A DNA stretch of 64,000 bases, taken from contig NZ_AP025226.1 of NCBI RefSeq assembly GCF_020886315.1, forward strand, positions 2,196,001 to 2,260,000. The letters run 5' to 3'. A model generated the notes under the pieces. The model saw only the letters and a program-made list of their open reading frames with translations. It was not told where the DNA came from and did not search any database. The position numbers were made by a program, and so were the translations under genes. Within the stretch, counting starts at the first letter, position 1. The number at the start of each line of letters is the position of its first letter. The DNA comes from Saccharolobus caldissimus. Lineage in GTDB: Archaea > Thermoproteota > Thermoprotei_A > Sulfolobales > Sulfolobaceae. Shown here in pieces: positions 62,911 to 64,000 of this stretch.

Positions 62911-63994
62911 CGTAAACTCTATTAATTCTCAAACTCTCGTCTAGAATTACTATATCAGCTCTTTTTCCTGGCTCTAAAGATCCCCTATCATATAGTCCTA
63001 CAGCTAATGCTGGATTTAAAGAGGTCATAAGTACTGCATCCTTTAAATCTCTTAAACTAACTAAATTTTTAAAAGCGTTATCCATAGTTAATGTACTCCC
63101 AGCTAACTTTCCTTCCTTAGTTAAGGCTTTTCCTCCTCTCACAGTTATTATAGTCTTACCTAAAGTATAGTAACCGTCATTTAGACCAGTTGCAATTATT
63201 GAGTCTGTTATTGCAACTAACCTATTAACGTCTACATAGTTAAGTAGGAACTTTATGACTTCTTTATCTATATGTATAAAATCTGGAATTATTTCTATAT
63301 ATTTAGAGAAATTAATACTAGCTAAAATAACCCCAGGATCTCTATGATGAAAAGGTCTCATAGCGTTAAATAAGTGGGTAGTTCTATCGGCCCCATAAAG
63401 GAAAGCTTTAGCGGCAGTTTCGTAATCCGCATCAGTATGTCCTACTGATGGATGTATTCCTAAATCGGAGAGATATTTTATGAAGTCTAGATTTTTTTCT
63501 GGAGCTACGGTGATTGTCTTAACCTTACCTTTACTTAATTCTAGACATTCTCTCACTTCTTTGATATCTGGAATTCTTATATATCTAGGATCTTGTGCTC
63601 CAGCGTATTTCTCGTTTATATAAGGTCCCTCTAGATGTATTCCGGGAATCGCATCATCGTAAATTTCCCCTATTGCCCTACATGCTTCCATTAAATTTTC
63701 CCTTGGCAATGTTACAGTAGTAGGAAGAAACGTGGTAACTCCATGTTTAACATATAACTTTTTCATCTCTAACAGATTCCTTAGAAATTCGTCCTTGTTG
63801 TTCCATGATGTGAAATCGTATCCCCCAATTCCATGAGTGTGAATGTCTATAAAGCCTGGTACGGCGATCATTCCTTCTAAGTTTTCTCCCTCTTCTATTT
63901 CTTCTGATATCCTCTTTATTCTTCCCTTCTCTATTTCAATAGTTCCTTTAAATTCTTTATAGGGAGTTATTATTTTGACGTTTGTAAGTTTCAT
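62885..63994 (-). CDS. nagA: N-acetylglucosamine-6-phosphate deacetylase-like amidohydrolase
   Basis: The 369-residue amidohydrolase has His52-x-His54 (DIHTHGIGG), [14 protein letters not shown] with the metal-ligand Glu, [25 protein letters not shown] and the catalytic Asp in AITDSI. All match NagA. It removes acetate from N-acetylglucosamine 6-phosphate to give glucosamine 6-phosphate. Together with the neighbouring GH116 genes it may act in turnover of amino-sugar glycans, though NagA-fold relatives with other substrates exist. The gene starts at ATG 63994, six bases from the window end. Confidence 0.87.
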   Translation of the reverse strand: MKLTNVKIITPYKEFKGTIEIEKGRIKRISEEIEEGENLEGMIAVPGFIDIHTHGIGGYDFTSWNNKDEFLRNLLEMKKLYVKHGVTTFLPTTVTLPRENLMEACRAIGEIYDDAIPGIHLEGPYINEKYAGAQDPRYIRIPDIKEVRECLELSKGKVKTITVAPEKNLDFIKYLSDLGIHPSVGHTDADYETAAKAFLYGADRTTHLFNAMRPFHHRDPGVILASINFSKYIEIIPDFIHIDKEVIKFLLNYVDVNRLVAITDSIIATGLNDGYYTLGKTIITVRGGKALTKEGKLAGSTLTMDNAFKNLVSLRDLKDAVLMTSLNPALAVGLYDRGSLEPGKRADIVILDESLRINRVYVKGEIVEP

Positions 63995-64000
63995 ATTATA

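Noticed and set aside
1-64000. tRNA and rRNA genes
   Set aside because: No cloverleaf with TTC-A/G-A-x-x-C loop and acceptor stem, and no rRNA-like stretch, was found in the gaps. A tRNA inside unexpected sequence could have been missed by eye.

Overview
The window looks like chromosome of a thermoacidophilic crenarchaeon of the Sulfolobales, most like Saccharolobus/Sulfolobus. It is AT-rich with short intergenic gaps. Many genes start about 25-30 bp after a TATA box (leaderless), while internal operon genes carry GGTGA-type Shine-Dalgarno motifs. Binding proteins have prepilin-like or C-terminally anchored designs, GTG and TTG starts are common, and a GH116 glycosidase is present. No rRNA, tRNA or CRISPR array was found by eye.

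Layout. 0-11 kb: SMP-30 lactonase, GT2 glycosyltransferase, a structured GC-rich non-coding island, YkgJ-like protein, a carbohydrate ABC transporter whose two permeases are fused, two MFS transporters and a zinc alcohol dehydrogenase. 11-46 kb: a large nitrogen-compound catabolic island. It holds an M20 carbamoylase, three glutamate-1-semialdehyde-aminotransferase-like genes, a saccharopine/lysine-dehydrogenase-like enzyme, a peptide ABC transporter, an Lrp regulator, two omega-aminotransferases, an M20 deacylase, two amino-acid permeases each paired with a metallophosphoesterase, a ureohydrolase, a P1-family peptidase, SDRs, a hydantoinase/dihydropyrimidinase and MFS carriers. Within it at 39.5-42.2 kb is a compact cluster of a 40-residue Cys-containing peptide, a radical SAM/SPASM enzyme and an MFS carrier. 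It has the layout of a ribosomally made, modified peptide (RiPP) system and is the best candidate for an undescribed system. 47-49.6 kb: a gene graveyard and a decaying HEPN/MNT module. 49.7-52.3 kb: folate-type pterin genes (FolB-FolK fusion, pteridine-reductase-like SDR) and a family-5 uracil-DNA glycosylase. 52.4-64 kb: sugar and sugar-acid genes (enolase-superfamily dehydratase, split UxaA/SuyAB-like dehydratase, SDR, two GH116-type proteins, NagA), interrupted at 58.5-60.1 kb by mobile-element remnants, a DUF3800-like gene and a tandem hairpin repeat.

How the genes may work together. Peptides, amino acids, hydantoins or dihydropyrimidines and guanidino compounds could be imported, opened or deacylated, transaminated and oxidised. 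The hydantoinase, carbamoylase and aminotransferases would suffice for the late steps of reductive pyrimidine degradation. The ureohydrolase plus GABA-type aminotransferases would suffice for guanidinobutyrate use. These substrate assignments are inferences.

Most striking sequence structure. Two of the three GSA-aminotransferase-like genes form a 746-bp apparently perfect inverted repeat around a shared 845-bp promoter region. The third, 19 kb away, shares a 943-bp segment with one of them. The shared DNA alternates abruptly between G/T-ending and A/C-ending codons. This points to recent gene conversion and possibly an invertible promoter arrangement.
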